A stretch of 64,000 nt of DNA from Paenibacillus andongensis (GTDB lineage Bacteria; Bacillota; Bacilli; Paenibacillales; NBRC-103111), in assembly GCF_025369935.1 (NCBI RefSeq), contig NZ_CP104467.1:2859001-2923000 (forward strand), given 5' to 3'. The translations under genes were made by a program, and so were the position numbers. Shown here one piece after another: positions 32,871 to 41,535 of the stretch. The notes below the pieces were generated by a model, which was given only the letters and a program-made list of their open reading frames with translations, was not told the origin of the DNA and searched no databases. How positions within the stretch are numbered: position 1 is the stretch's first letter; the number at the start of each line of letters is the position of its first letter.

Positions 32871-33623
32871 TTAGGATGTTACCTTTTGTAATTTAGCAGG
32901 ATTATTGATTTTGTAAGGTACCGGATGTTTCGAAAGCTTTTTTGCTACAATTTTACACTCGAACGAAAGCTTGTCCCCGATTTCTAGCTCCAATTTCTTA
33001 AGTGTGGCACTGTGACTGGACCAGGCTTCGCCGATCTCCATTTCAGGTTCTGTCATGGAAACAGCTTCGTAGATAACGACTTCATCTTCCGTATCAGAGA
33101 AATTGTTCGGAACAGTTGTAAATTCCTTTACTGTAGCGATCATTTTCACCTTATCTTCGGGTAGTTGAAGCTTTGGAGCTTTTTCTTTTTTGGCCTTCTC
33201 TTTTTTCGGCTCTTTGGGGGCCTTTTTAACTTCTTCAACACTAGCTTCTGCAGTAGCTTCCACATTAGCTTCTACGGAAGCTGGAACATCTTCTTGCGAA
33301 GCCTCAAGATCTAAACCTTCCGTCTCTGTAGAGTCAGCGGTTCCTGCACCTCTTTGGCTGTAGTTGGCAGCTTGCATTTCCTTCAGGTAAGAGGGATGGA
33401 TGCAGTGCAGCTGTTTATTGTCGAATTCAATGACAGCGGTCATTTTATCCACAAAACCAACAATGCCACATGGCAAATTCATGCCATTCCCTTTGTAGAA
33501 GAATGACTTTGTTTTCGCTGCTTTCTCCGAAAGCAAGCCCCATTCTTTACATTGTTCGAGCTGCTCGGTCTCGTCTTCGAATGTGTTATACGTAGGGGGC
33601 TGTATGGCAAACGCATGGACCAT
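32871..33623 (-). CDS. Hypothetical protein with Lys/Glu/Ala-rich linker and possible OB-like C-terminus
   Basis: A 250-residue protein in three parts. Residues 1-90 form a folded domain (FFYKGNGMNLPCGIVGFVDKMTAVIEFDNKQLHCIHPSYL). About 90-155 is low complexity (EASVEEVKKAPKEPKKEKAK). The last 90 residues are beta-rich (MIATVKEF...IYEAVSM...LELEIGDKLSFECKIVAKKLS), resembling an OB- or Sm-type barrel. I do not recognise the family. The ATG at 33623 lacks a strong Shine-Dalgarno beyond GGCGGAGAT. It ends 19 bases after the repeat array. Confidence 0.6.
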   Translation of the reverse strand: MVHAFAIQPPTYNTFEDETEQLEQCKEWGLLSEKAAKTKSFFYKGNGMNLPCGIVGFVDKMTAVIEFDNKQLHCIHPSYLKEMQAANYSQRGAGTADSTETEGLDLEASQEDVPASVEANVEATAEASVEEVKKAPKEPKKEKAKKEKAPKLQLPEDKVKMIATVKEFTTVPNNFSDTEDEVVIYEAVSMTEPEMEIGEAWSSHSATLKKLELEIGDKLSFECKIVAKKLSKHPVPYKINNPAKLQKVTS

Positions 33624-33668
33624 GATATCTCCGCCTTTCTAATATTTGTTAGAAGTATGTATGGCTAG

Positions 33669-33845
33669 TTATTCTAAGCGGTAATCGTCAGTTTTCTCTC
33701 CGTCTTCCCAAATCTCTACGAAAAGGGCCTCGCAGTTTTCAAACTCAGTCGGCTTTAGAGCAAGTGCTTTCTCCTCATCTGCGCCAACATAAACATTTTC
33801 CATTCCTTCGCCATCGAAGGAGAGGATAACATATATTTTCATATG
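33669..33845 (-). CDS. Small acidic hypothetical protein
   Basis: A 58-residue protein starting MKIYVILSFDGEGMENVYVG and ending in an acidic tail. GGAGG lies 11 bases upstream of the ATG. The composition (Glu-rich, one beta-alpha-beta-like pattern) suggests a soluble protein. No family recognised. It precedes the 250-residue hypothetical gene in the same direction with a 45-base gap. Confidence 0.55.
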   Translation of the reverse strand, partial: HMKIYVILSFDGEGMENVYVGADEEKALALKPTEFENCEALFVEIWEDGEKTDDYRLE

Positions 33846-34064
33846 CCATTGTGCCTCCAATAATTTGATATTGAACATTATAACACAATTGCGGAAATGT
33901 TCGCTTGACGAGCAGAGAACGGGAGGAATTGCAAAGAACCTGCGGACTATAGGATCGAATCTTTATCAAATCTTTATTATATTTGGATAGGAATATGTAT
34001 AATCCTGTCGAATTATACCAATTGCAATTTACATAACTCTATAATTTTCAAGGGGGAAAGACGA

Positions 34065-34388
34065 TTGGTTATTTGGAAGGGTTGGGGCATTTTAGCGGTG
34101 CTCATGGCAGGTGCCGGGTTTATCGTAGGAATTCTGATTGAAAGTTTGATCTATGGATCAAGCAAAAACGTATTACATGGTTGGCCATATACGTTAACAT
34201 TGATTGCAGCCGCTGTTGGCATTTGGTTTAGTGGGAAAGCATTGAATAAAAGTGCAGGACGTGTTCTCGTAGATCAACAGACGAATCAACAATTTAAAAT
34301 GGGTACACCGCACTCTTTATTTTTCATCCCTATGCAATATTGGGCTTTTCTATTAGGCGTAATAGCCTTTGCTATGTTATTTAAATAA
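34065..34388 (+). CDS. Small integral membrane protein
   Basis: A 107-residue protein with three hydrophobic helices (about 7-27, 41-57, 87-105). The TTG start has AAGGGGGAAAG at suitable spacing. The pattern (VLVDQQTNQQFKMGTPHSLFFIPMQYWAFLL) is seen in Bacillota hypothetical membrane proteins, but I cannot assign a function. It is monocistronic and closed by a strong terminator. Confidence 0.65.
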   Translation: MVIWKGWGILAVLMAGAGFIVGILIESLIYGSSKNVLHGWPYTLTLIAAAVGIWFSGKALNKSAGRVLVDQQTNQQFKMGTPHSLFFIPMQYWAFLLGVIAFAMLFK

Positions 34389-34396
34389 TCACAAAG

Positions 34397-34444
34397 ATTG
34401 CCTTTGATTCACCCCTTTGGGTGAATCAAAGGCAATTTTTTTTG
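34397..34444 (+). terminator. Strong terminator with an 18-bp perfect stem
   Basis: Arms 34397-34414 and 34419-34436 (ATTGCCTTTGATTCACCC and complement) with a CTTT loop and eight T residues. Confidence 0.92.
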
Positions 34445-34622
34445 TTTAAATTTTGCCGAATTTTGTACAAACGCTCTTCTTCACTTTTTGCATGTAGTTG
34501 CCTGTGAAGTTGGCTTAAAATCACCCCCAAGTTCATATAGATGAATACAACCTGTTCTCCATATTGTAAAGGCAGCACTTTCATCCATCCGTTATGAGGG
34601 AATCGAAGGAGGAGGTTTGAGG

Positions 34623-35717
34623 GTGGCGATAATCGTCTTATTTGTCATCGGATGTCTATGTGGGTTCTTGTTATTTAGAAAAAATGTGATCACAGCCAGT
34701 CAGGAACAAGTTCCGAAAGATGTGAAGCTGTCCATAATAATCCCTGCCAGGAATGAAGCATGCAATTTGCCTCATCTCCTCCATGCACTGAAGGTCCAAA
34801 CGCTGGAACCCTTTGAAATCATCGTTGTTGATGACTTTTCGGATGACGACACGAAGGAAATTGCTGAAAGTTACGGGGTTACTATCATTAGCAACACAAG
34901 TCTCCCGCAGGGATGGACGGGTAAAAACTGGGCTGTATGGAACGGGTATTTGCATGCTTCGGGTGATCTAATTGCCTTTCTTGATGCGGATATTCGCTTA
35001 GCTCCACGTGCGCTGGAAGCATTGGTTAAGGCGAGAAATAAAGCGGGAGGCGTCGTTTCTGTCGTTCCCTTCCATTATACGGAGAGGTTTGTTGAAAGAC
35101 TGGCGCTGATCTTTAATGTGCTTGGTGTATTCGCATTTACGTCCCCTTTTGAAAAGAAAAATCCGAAAAAAGGTCTGTATGGCTCCTGCATCTTAACGAC
35201 TAGAGAAGACTATGAAAAAATCAAAGGACATCAAAGCATCAAGTCGGAGATGTTGGATGATTTGAACCTTGGGGCCACTTATAGGAAAGCCGGGATTCCA
35301 GTGACGAACTTTATCGGGCGTGGCCTGGTTTCTTTTCGTATGTATCCACAAGGGATCGAAACCGAGGTTCAAGGCTTCGGTAAAGGAGCAGTCCTAAGTA
35401 CGTCAACGTTAAGCCCAGGCACGATCCTTCTTGCTGCCATTTGGGTTGTCGGGCTAATTGCTTCCGAAACTTTCTTCTTCTTTATCCATACTTCGTGGGC
35501 GCTGCCACTTTTCATCGGATATCTCTTATACATGATTCAGTTGTTTTATTTGATTAAACATGTGGGCGTGTTTGGAATTATCATGCCTGTCTTGCATGTC
35601 CTCTCAACGTTATTCTTCATCTTCGTCATGCTGTATTCCGTTTATCAAGTCGTATTCCTTGGACATGTGTCATGGAAAGGACGGCAAGTCAAGGTAGGAA
35701 GCAGGAGGGGGCAATGA
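34623..35717 (+). CDS. Glycosyltransferase family 2, CrtQ-like
   Basis: About 364 residues. One N-terminal membrane helix is followed by a GT2 domain (KLSIIIPARNEACNLPHLLHALKVQ, IIVVDDFSDDDTKEIA, LDADIRLAP, then a QGFGKGA region) and three C-terminal helices. The layout matches 4,4'-diaponeurosporenoate glycosyltransferase-like enzymes. The GTG at 34623 is preferred because GGAGGAGG is 7 bases upstream; a TTG at 34617 overlaps that site. Its stop overlaps the next ATG (ATGA), coupling it to a PlsY-like acyltransferase. Together they suggest synthesis of a glycosylated, acylated lipid or carotenoid. Confidence 0.78.
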   Translation: MAIIVLFVIGCLCGFLLFRKNVITASQEQVPKDVKLSIIIPARNEACNLPHLLHALKVQTLEPFEIIVVDDFSDDDTKEIAESYGVTIISNTSLPQGWTGKNWAVWNGYLHASGDLIAFLDADIRLAPRALEALVKARNKAGGVVSVVPFHYTERFVERLALIFNVLGVFAFTSPFEKKNPKKGLYGSCILTTREDYEKIKGHQSIKSEMLDDLNLGATYRKAGIPVTNFIGRGLVSFRMYPQGIETEVQGFGKGAVLSTSTLSPGTILLAAIWVVGLIASETFFFFIHTSWALPLFIGYLLYMIQLFYLIKHVGVFGIIMPVLHVLSTLFFIFVMLYSVYQVVFLGHVSWKGRQVKVGSRRGQ

Positions 35718-36310
35718 CCATCGTTTGGACGGTTTGTGCCTTTTTATCAGGATCTTTCATGTTTTCTTACTGGCTTGGCCTTATCGCCAAAAAAAACTTG
35801 AAGACGGTTGGTGACGGGAATCCGGGGGCTCTAAATCTGTGGAAGGCAGCTGGTTATAAGCTTGGTTTCGTTGGTATTGTTCTCGATTTCTTAAAAGGAT
35901 ACCTTATCCTTCTTTTTGTATTGGGGAATGAAAAAGTTCAAGGGTACGCCATCATTTCCATCGCACTGGCTCCGATTATCGGGCATGCCTTTTCTCCATT
36001 CCTTAAGGGGAAGGGAGGCAAAGCAATCGCTGTGACCTTCGGCGTATGGAGTGCTTTATCCAACTTTGAAGCTTCTCTTGCTTTTGCCGTAGTTTTGGCT
36101 ATTTTACTGAGTGCAATCAAGGTGATCAACAGAGGAAAAATTACATCGACTGAGGCAGACGGGATGCAGGTCGTAGTGGGTTTTCTGTTATTAGGTATCT
36201 ATTTGTATTTGAGGGGTTACGCGAGTGCGATCCTTTGGGTATGGTTAGGGAATTTTCTACTGCTTGCTTATACCCATCGAAATGAGCTTGCTGTTTATAT
36301 AAAAAGGTGA
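35714..36310 (+). CDS. PlsY-family glycerol-3-phosphate acyltransferase-like protein
   Basis: A 198-residue membrane protein with PlsY motifs: SGSFMFSYWLGLI, KTVGDGNPGALNLWKAAGYKLG (motif 1), GHAFSPFLKGKGGKAIAVTFGV (motif 2) and about five helices. PlsY transfers acyl groups from acyl phosphate to glycerol-3-phosphate. Because it is translationally coupled to a glycosyltransferase it may be a specialised paralogue and not the housekeeping PlsY. GGAGGGGG precedes the ATG at 35714. Confidence 0.85.
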   Translation: MTIVWTVCAFLSGSFMFSYWLGLIAKKNLKTVGDGNPGALNLWKAAGYKLGFVGIVLDFLKGYLILLFVLGNEKVQGYAIISIALAPIIGHAFSPFLKGKGGKAIAVTFGVWSALSNFEASLAFAVVLAILLSAIKVINRGKITSTEADGMQVVVGFLLLGIYLYLRGYASAILWVWLGNFLLLAYTHRNELAVYIKR

Positions 36311-36326
36311 TGAAAAAACAAATAGG

Positions 36327-36364
36327 ATGGATCTCGGCCTTGTTGCCGGGATCCATTTTTTTGT
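36327..36364 (+). terminator. Terminator of the glycosyltransferase-PlsY operon
   Basis: ATGGATC-CGGC paired with GCCG-GATCCAT (36327-36356), followed by a T-run. Confidence 0.85.
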
Positions 36365-36445
36365 TATTAACAAGGCGACGTGATTACATACTAGGCTTTA
36401 CATTAGGAAAAACTAGGGGCTAAGCAGAAAGGAGTGAGCCTACAT

Positions 36446-37090
36446 ATGGAAGATAGAATAGCTCTGAGGGAAGAACGGCTAAACGCATTAAGCCACGGCT
36501 TGGGCGCGGCGCTAAGTGCTTTCGGACTTTTTTTACTTTTACAACGTTCCGTTTTGTTCGAAGATCTTGCCTATATCATTAGTAATGCGATTTATGGGGT
36601 ATCTTTTTGCCTACTGTATCTATCCTCGACCCTTCTGCATTGCTCTCGTTCGAAGAAGTGGTGCGAACGCTTTGAAATCATGGACCATGCAGCTATTTTT
36701 ATTGCCATTGCGGGTTCGTATACACCATTCCTTCTGATCACCTTGCAAGGAACCCTAGGGTACACTTTGCTGCTGATGATTTGGGTTCTAGCTTTGGGAG
36801 GCGTCCGCTATGTTCATTTGATCATTAGGCGGTTTATGCCTTGGGGCCTTCTTATGTATTTGTTGATGGGTGGCTTCATGGTTTCATTAATCGGCCCGCT
36901 TAGTGAACTTCTTCCTTCCGTGGCTCTAGCTTGGTTAATGTTCGGAGTCGCTTTTTACTGCATTGGCGTGCCGTTCTTTCTTTGGAAAAGGTTAAGATAT
37001 CACCATATGATTTGGCATTTGTTTGTGCTTGCTGGAAGCAGCTGCCACTTTATTGCTGTTTATGCTTATGTGATGCCTGCCGTTTTGTAG
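36446..37090 (+). CDS. Hemolysin III/YqfA-family membrane protein (PAQR-like)
   Basis: A 214-residue protein with seven hydrophobic helices. The hemolysin III motifs are EERLNALSHGLGAALS at the start, SSTLLHC, FEIMDHAAIFIAIAGSYTPF and the C-terminal HMIWHLFVLAGSSCHF, containing the conserved Ser, His and Asp residues of the PAQR/hemolysin III zinc site. A role in membrane homeostasis is suggested for this family. The ATG at 36446 has AAAGGAGTGAG upstream; the in-frame GTG at 36434 lies within that site. Confidence 0.85.
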   Translation: MEDRIALREERLNALSHGLGAALSAFGLFLLLQRSVLFEDLAYIISNAIYGVSFCLLYLSSTLLHCSRSKKWCERFEIMDHAAIFIAIAGSYTPFLLITLQGTLGYTLLLMIWVLALGGVRYVHLIIRRFMPWGLLMYLLMGGFMVSLIGPLSELLPSVALAWLMFGVAFYCIGVPFFLWKRLRYHHMIWHLFVLAGSSCHFIAVYAYVMPAVL

Positions 37091-37151
37091 GGAGCTTGGG
37101 TAGCTCTACCAATGACATCTCCATATTTAACGGCACTATCTCCATAGCGGA

Positions 37152-38036
37152 CTACCGTCTTCGACGAACGTCAGAAGGCGGGAAACTCTTATATTTCTTG
37201 TATAGCTTCGTAAAATAGTTAGCGTTGCCACAGCCAATTCGTTCGGCGATTTCGGTTACGGTCCATTCGCTATCACGAAGTAAACGATCAGCTTCGTTGA
37301 TTCGCAGCCAGTTCATATAATCTACGAAGGTACGCCCTGTTAGCTTCTTGAATGTTTTGCAAAAATGGTACGGGTTTAGATTCACCATTTGCGCGGCCTG
37401 CTCAACCGACAAAGGCTCGGCAATATGGGATTCGATATGCTGGATTAACGGCTTGAAAGATTCCGAATGCCGGGCAGGAGCTGGTTTATCTTTGAACTTT
37501 TCTGGTAAAAATTGCCTAGATAATAGAGCGAAAAGCAGCTGGAAGTTATGTTTGATGACGAGCTCGTAAGCGGCATTTTGATTCTCGAATTCAGCTGTAG
37601 ATTCACGAATGAGTCGTCGATAAGGAGCAGTACTTTCATCCTCAGCAAACAATTGGGCAGGCATTGGAACTCGTCCGTCTAGAAAAGGGAGGATATACCG
37701 TTCATGCACGGGATCTGGATGCACCAATCGCAGCAAGGAAGCATTAAAAACGACAGCGACATACTCCATGGCTTCATCCGCTGCGTTATAGCCAACATGC
37801 AAAGCTCCGGCGGGCACGAATAGCAGGTCGCCAGCGTTGGCCTCATAAGGACGGCTATCTATATGAAATATCGCTTTGCCAACCTGCATATCAATGATTT
37901 CGAAATGTTCATGCCAATGAAGATACAGAATGTTATCGTCTTTAGCGGTCGTCCGAGGTCGGTTTCGGTAAAAACGGATGGGATAGCTGCTGTCCCAGGG
38001 TGGTGTCTTTTCCATTAAATCTTGAGGGTACGTCAT
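37152..38036 (-). CDS. AraC-family transcriptional regulator with cupin sensing domain
   Basis: About 294 residues. The cupin-type ligand domain reads LHWHEHFEIIDMQVGKAIFHIDSRPYEANAGDLLFVPAG, the C-terminal HTH pair LSVEQAAQMVNLNPYHFCKTFKKLTGRTFVDYMNWLRINEAD and WTVTEIAERIGCGNANYFTKLYKKYKSFPPSDVR. I prefer the ATG at 38036 (GTGAGGC upstream) over the longer frame. It is divergent from a TIM-barrel sugar phosphate isomerase-like gene, its probable target. Confidence 0.85.
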   Translation of the reverse strand: MTYPQDLMEKTPPWDSSYPIRFYRNRPRTTAKDDNILYLHWHEHFEIIDMQVGKAIFHIDSRPYEANAGDLLFVPAGALHVGYNAADEAMEYVAVVFNASLLRLVHPDPVHERYILPFLDGRVPMPAQLFAEDESTAPYRRLIRESTAEFENQNAAYELVIKHNFQLLFALLSRQFLPEKFKDKPAPARHSESFKPLIQHIESHIAEPLSVEQAAQMVNLNPYHFCKTFKKLTGRTFVDYMNWLRINEADRLLRDSEWTVTEIAERIGCGNANYFTKLYKKYKSFPPSDVRRRR

Positions 38037-38168
38037 GAGCTGCCTCACTTTCCTAAGTAACAAGATAAGACCTATTTGGAGCAAGATAGGATAGAGAAAT
38101 TGCCAATAATCCTAGTTATAATGATCATATTCATTTATTTTATAACAATATAGGAGTGATAAACAATC

Positions 38169-39056
38169 ATGAATAAGAAGCTTAGAGTGGGTACTATAGT
38201 TGGTGGCGGTGACGCTGTTCGCATCATCCCCCAAATTGCCAAGCACGGATTTGAATCCTACAGCTTAAGCTTTTGGCAAACAACGGGGAATATCGATCTC
38301 AAAGAAACGGCAAAGCGGGTAGCCGACATTGTTGCGGAGCATGACGCCATCATATCTACGATAGGTATATTCGGAAATCCACTCACGGGAACAGGAGATA
38401 ATAAGGATACACTCGCTAGCTGGGAGCGGCTTATTGATCATGCACATCTCTTTGGTACCGATATCGTAAACGGTTTCACCGGCCGTATTCCGGATTGTCC
38501 AATTGATGAGTCAATACCGAAATTCAAGGAAGTGTTTGGTGAGCTTTCTCGCAGAGCCGCTGATCGCGGTGTGCGACTTGCTTTCGAGAATTGTGATATG
38601 GGCGGAACGTGGAAGACAGGGGATTGGAACATTGCCCATAACCCAACTGCCTGGAATCTGATGTTTGATGCCGTACCGGCTGATAACCTTGGCCTGGAGT
38701 GGGAGCCCTGTCATCAGATGGTCAGTCTGATTGATCCGATTCCGCAGTTACGTAAATGGGTCGATAAAGTGTTCCACGTCCACGGCAAAGATGCGACAAT
38801 TGCGTGGGATATTATTCGGGAATATGGGGTTCATGGGAGCCAAGAGTTCGTTTGGCACCGTACACCTGGCTTTGGGGACACGAATTGGTCCGATATCATT
38901 ACGATTCTGCGTCAGGCAGGCTACCTAGGTACAATCGACATTGAAGGCTGGCATGATCCCGTCTATCGTGATGAGCTCGAGATGACGGGTCAGGTGCATG
39001 CTTTGAACTATTTAAAACGCTGCCGTGGCGGAGATTACATTCCAAACCCTGTTTAA
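38169..39056 (+). CDS. Sugar phosphate isomerase/epimerase-like TIM-barrel protein
   Basis: A 295-residue protein of the xylose isomerase-like TIM-barrel (AP endonuclease 2) superfamily. Likely metal ligands lie in LAFENCDMGG, LGLEWEPCHQM, VFHVHGKDA and GTIDIEGWHDP, the Glu/Asp/His set of the superfamily. It probably interconverts keto sugars or inositol derivatives; substrate unknown. GGAGTGAT is upstream. Divergent from the AraC gene, suggesting a sugar-responsive unit. Confidence 0.85.
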   Translation: MNKKLRVGTIVGGGDAVRIIPQIAKHGFESYSLSFWQTTGNIDLKETAKRVADIVAEHDAIISTIGIFGNPLTGTGDNKDTLASWERLIDHAHLFGTDIVNGFTGRIPDCPIDESIPKFKEVFGELSRRAADRGVRLAFENCDMGGTWKTGDWNIAHNPTAWNLMFDAVPADNLGLEWEPCHQMVSLIDPIPQLRKWVDKVFHVHGKDATIAWDIIREYGVHGSQEFVWHRTPGFGDTNWSDIITILRQAGYLGTIDIEGWHDPVYRDELEMTGQVHALNYLKRCRGGDYIPNPV

Positions 39057-39186
39057 TGAATCGATTTCAGTTCATCTTAGTTTTGTGCTAGCTCTGATTA
39101 AGATCGTCTATTTTTAGTGAGAGACATCTTTCTTATAATAAGGTCATTGTTACCGCATTCATTCAAAGCCAAGGAGGCTAACGGCC

Positions 39187-40596
39187 ATGCAGGAAAATAC
39201 ACCTTTATTATTGACAGATGAGCAAATGAGAGAATTTATTACAAACGGATGTTTAATACTCAAAACCGATTTTTCCAACGAGTTTCACAGTAATCTTTTA
39301 GAACAATTAAACACGGTTTATGCGGAAGAGGGGAACCCTGGCAATAATTTACTGCCCCGCATTCGTGAACTGCAAAAAGTATTCGATCACCCTGTTGTGA
39401 CAGGTGCTTTAACAAGCGTATTAGGGCAGAACTATATGATGCACGCACATAGACATGGGCATTTCAATGCTTCAGCGACGGCTGGAGGCTGGCATAAGGA
39501 CAGTTATTGGGGCTACGATAGAATGCGCAATCATCACCCCAATTGGGCCATGATTATGTATTTCCCGCAGGATACGCCAGTGGAATTAGGACCAACAGGA
39601 GTTATGCCGGGCACGCAAAATTACCAGACTCGGACTTTTGAATCGAGTGAACAAGAAGGGGAAGTTTTAGCAAGCGGCGAGGCGGGTACCTTTGCACTGA
39701 TCCATTATGATATCTGGCATCGTTCCACGCCTAATGTATTAGGACAGCCGCGCTACATGCTGAAATTTGAATTCATGCGTACTGAGCTTCCGCAAGCACC
39801 TAGTTGGAATAATCAAGAGGCAGCATGGAGGAAGCCAGCCAACTTACATTTGCCAATAGCTGAGCATGATTTGATGTGGGAAGAAACTTGGAACTGGCTG
39901 TCTGGAAAAGTTGGCAGTCTGGCAGGAACAGCTGCATCAGATCCGGATCAGATTAAAGAGTTAGCTGCTAAGTTGGATGGTTTTGAACCGCTAGCCATCA
40001 ATGCGGCCTATGATCTGGCACGAAGAGGGCAGCAGGGTGTGGATGCTTTGCTCGAAGGATTAAAAAGCGAGAACAGCCAAGTATCGCGAATTTCCGCTTA
40101 TGGATTATCCGTTGCAGGAAGCGCTGCCGTTAACGGGCTAGTTGCAGCTCTGGATCATGAGAATATTGAAATCGTTTCGCATGCGGTCTTTGCTCTTGGT
40201 GAATTAAGAGAGTTAGCGGCAGGAGCCGTTCCTACCTTCATCAAGCTGCTCGATCATCCAGCTGATCGTGTCCGCTGCGCCGTAGTGGATGCACTTGGAT
40301 TCATGAACACACCGCTGGATGACATCGTGTCAAGTTTAGGTAAATGCTTACAAGATGAGAACGCGCAAGTTCGCTTCATGGCAAGTTTATCCTTGTCACG
40401 ATTAGGCTCTCAGGCGGAAGCAGCTGTTCCGCAGTTGGAAATCGCATTGGATGATGAGAACAGATATGTTCGTGCGCATGCTGCGGAATCTCTGCATTAT
40501 ATCGGTACGGAACGCGCTAAGAATACACTCATTAAGTTTCTGCTTAATTCACGCTGGTGCCCGACAACGACAAAGAAAAACGCATTCTACCCGTAA
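39187..40596 (+). CDS. PhyH dioxygenase domain fused to HEAT-like repeats
   Basis: A 469-residue two-part protein. Residues 1-230 form a PhyH-type dioxygenase with iron ligands His103 and Asp105 (GGWHKDSYWGY) and His178 (DIWHRSTPN), plus Arg189. Residues 250-455 contain about six HEAT/PBS-lyase repeats, such as ALLEGLKSENSQVSRISAYGLS, ALDHENIEIVSHAVFALGEL, LLDHPADRVRCAVVDALGFM and LQDENAQVRFMASLSLSRLG. HEAT repeats usually bind proteins. The gene is 130 bases after the TIM-barrel gene and has AAGGAGG upstream. The fusion is uncommon in my knowledge. Confidence 0.85.
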   Translation: MQENTPLLLTDEQMREFITNGCLILKTDFSNEFHSNLLEQLNTVYAEEGNPGNNLLPRIRELQKVFDHPVVTGALTSVLGQNYMMHAHRHGHFNASATAGGWHKDSYWGYDRMRNHHPNWAMIMYFPQDTPVELGPTGVMPGTQNYQTRTFESSEQEGEVLASGEAGTFALIHYDIWHRSTPNVLGQPRYMLKFEFMRTELPQAPSWNNQEAAWRKPANLHLPIAEHDLMWEETWNWLSGKVGSLAGTAASDPDQIKELAAKLDGFEPLAINAAYDLARRGQQGVDALLEGLKSENSQVSRISAYGLSVAGSAAVNGLVAALDHENIEIVSHAVFALGELRELAAGAVPTFIKLLDHPADRVRCAVVDALGFMNTPLDDIVSSLGKCLQDENAQVRFMASLSLSRLGSQAEAAVPQLEIALDDENRYVRAHAAESLHYIGTERAKNTLIKFLLNSRWCPTTTKKNAFYP

Positions 40597-40615
40597 ACGT
40601 GCAAGATAGCATGAG

Positions 40616-40648
40616 AAAGAGGGCAAATTAACTTTTGCCCTCTTTGCG
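40616..40648. terminator. Bidirectional terminator between convergent genes
   Basis: Perfect 12-bp stem AAAGAGGGCAAA/TTTGCCCTCTTT (40616-40627, 40634-40645) between the PhyH-HEAT gene and the minus-strand AraC gene. Confidence 0.85.
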
Positions 40649-40661
40649 CTGTTTCCATATT

Positions 40662-41531
40662 TCATTTCATCATGGTTTCGTTGTAATCGGTCATTTTCGG
40701 TTTCAAATCGCGGAAAGAAGTCGGTGTAAAACCGGTTTGTTCTCGGAACATGCGGGAGAAATACGATAATTCCATACCCAGCGAATCGGCGATTTGCGAA
40801 ACATTTAATTCCGTCATCATGAGTAAATCCTTGGCTTTTTCCGAACGCAAATGGTTCATATATTGAATCGGTGAATAGCCCGTAAATTGTTTAAAGGCAT
40901 TAATAAAATAGTTAGGGTGATAATGTGCTATTTGGGATAATGTATCTACGGATACGTTGTCAGCAATATGCTGTTCCATATAGGTCAGTACACTATTCAT
41001 TTTCTCAAAAGTAGGGGTAGAAGCCAGATTAAGCTTGCCTGTTTCACTTTGTTCAATGAAATCGGCAATGAATTCACTTATAATCGCATTGACTCTAAAA
41101 CCGGCAGTTAATCCTTCACTTTTAGTATATTCTATCAGTTGTTCGAATTTTTTTTGAAAAGCTTCCGGATCTTTAATCGTAATGTAAGCGGATGTTTGCA
41201 AAATCTGAAACAGATCCAAATCCCCGATTTTGGCCGTGAAGTGACACCAGTATTTCCCGAAAGTGTGATCACTTATGGTTCCATAAGCTTGATCACTCCC
41301 CGCTGGGAGCAAATAAAGTTCACCTGGTTTCGGATAATAGGTCTGATCCCCAATTTTGACAAAACCTTCTCCTTCGATAATAAAATACAAGCGATTAAAC
41401 GAACAAGAAGCGTTCTCATCTCTCCACAATCTCGATACCTTGGTGTAAGCCGCATAGGATAAATCAAGCTTCGCTTTCGCTATATATTTCTTCCAGAAGG
41501 TGAGCTGGCTAGGATTCATATCTATTCTCAT
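40662..41531 (-). CDS. AraC-family transcriptional regulator
   Basis: A 289-residue regulator. The N-terminal cupin-like domain contains FNRLYFIIEGEGFVKIGDQTYYPKPGELYLLPAG, the HTH pair is NVSVDTLSQIAHYHPNYFINAFKQFTGYSPIQYMNHLRSEKAKDLL and LNVSQIADSLGMELSYFSRMFREQTGFTPTSFR. AAAGGAA precedes the ATG. It converges with the PhyH-HEAT gene, as the AraC gene at 30826 does with its PhyH gene, and is followed upstream by a TetR gene. Confidence 0.85.
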   Translation of the reverse strand: MRIDMNPSQLTFWKKYIAKAKLDLSYAAYTKVSRLWRDENASCSFNRLYFIIEGEGFVKIGDQTYYPKPGELYLLPAGSDQAYGTISDHTFGKYWCHFTAKIGDLDLFQILQTSAYITIKDPEAFQKKFEQLIEYTKSEGLTAGFRVNAIISEFIADFIEQSETGKLNLASTPTFEKMNSVLTYMEQHIADNVSVDTLSQIAHYHPNYFINAFKQFTGYSPIQYMNHLRSEKAKDLLMMTELNVSQIADSLGMELSYFSRMFREQTGFTPTSFRDLKPKMTDYNETMMK

Positions 41532-41535
41532 GAGC

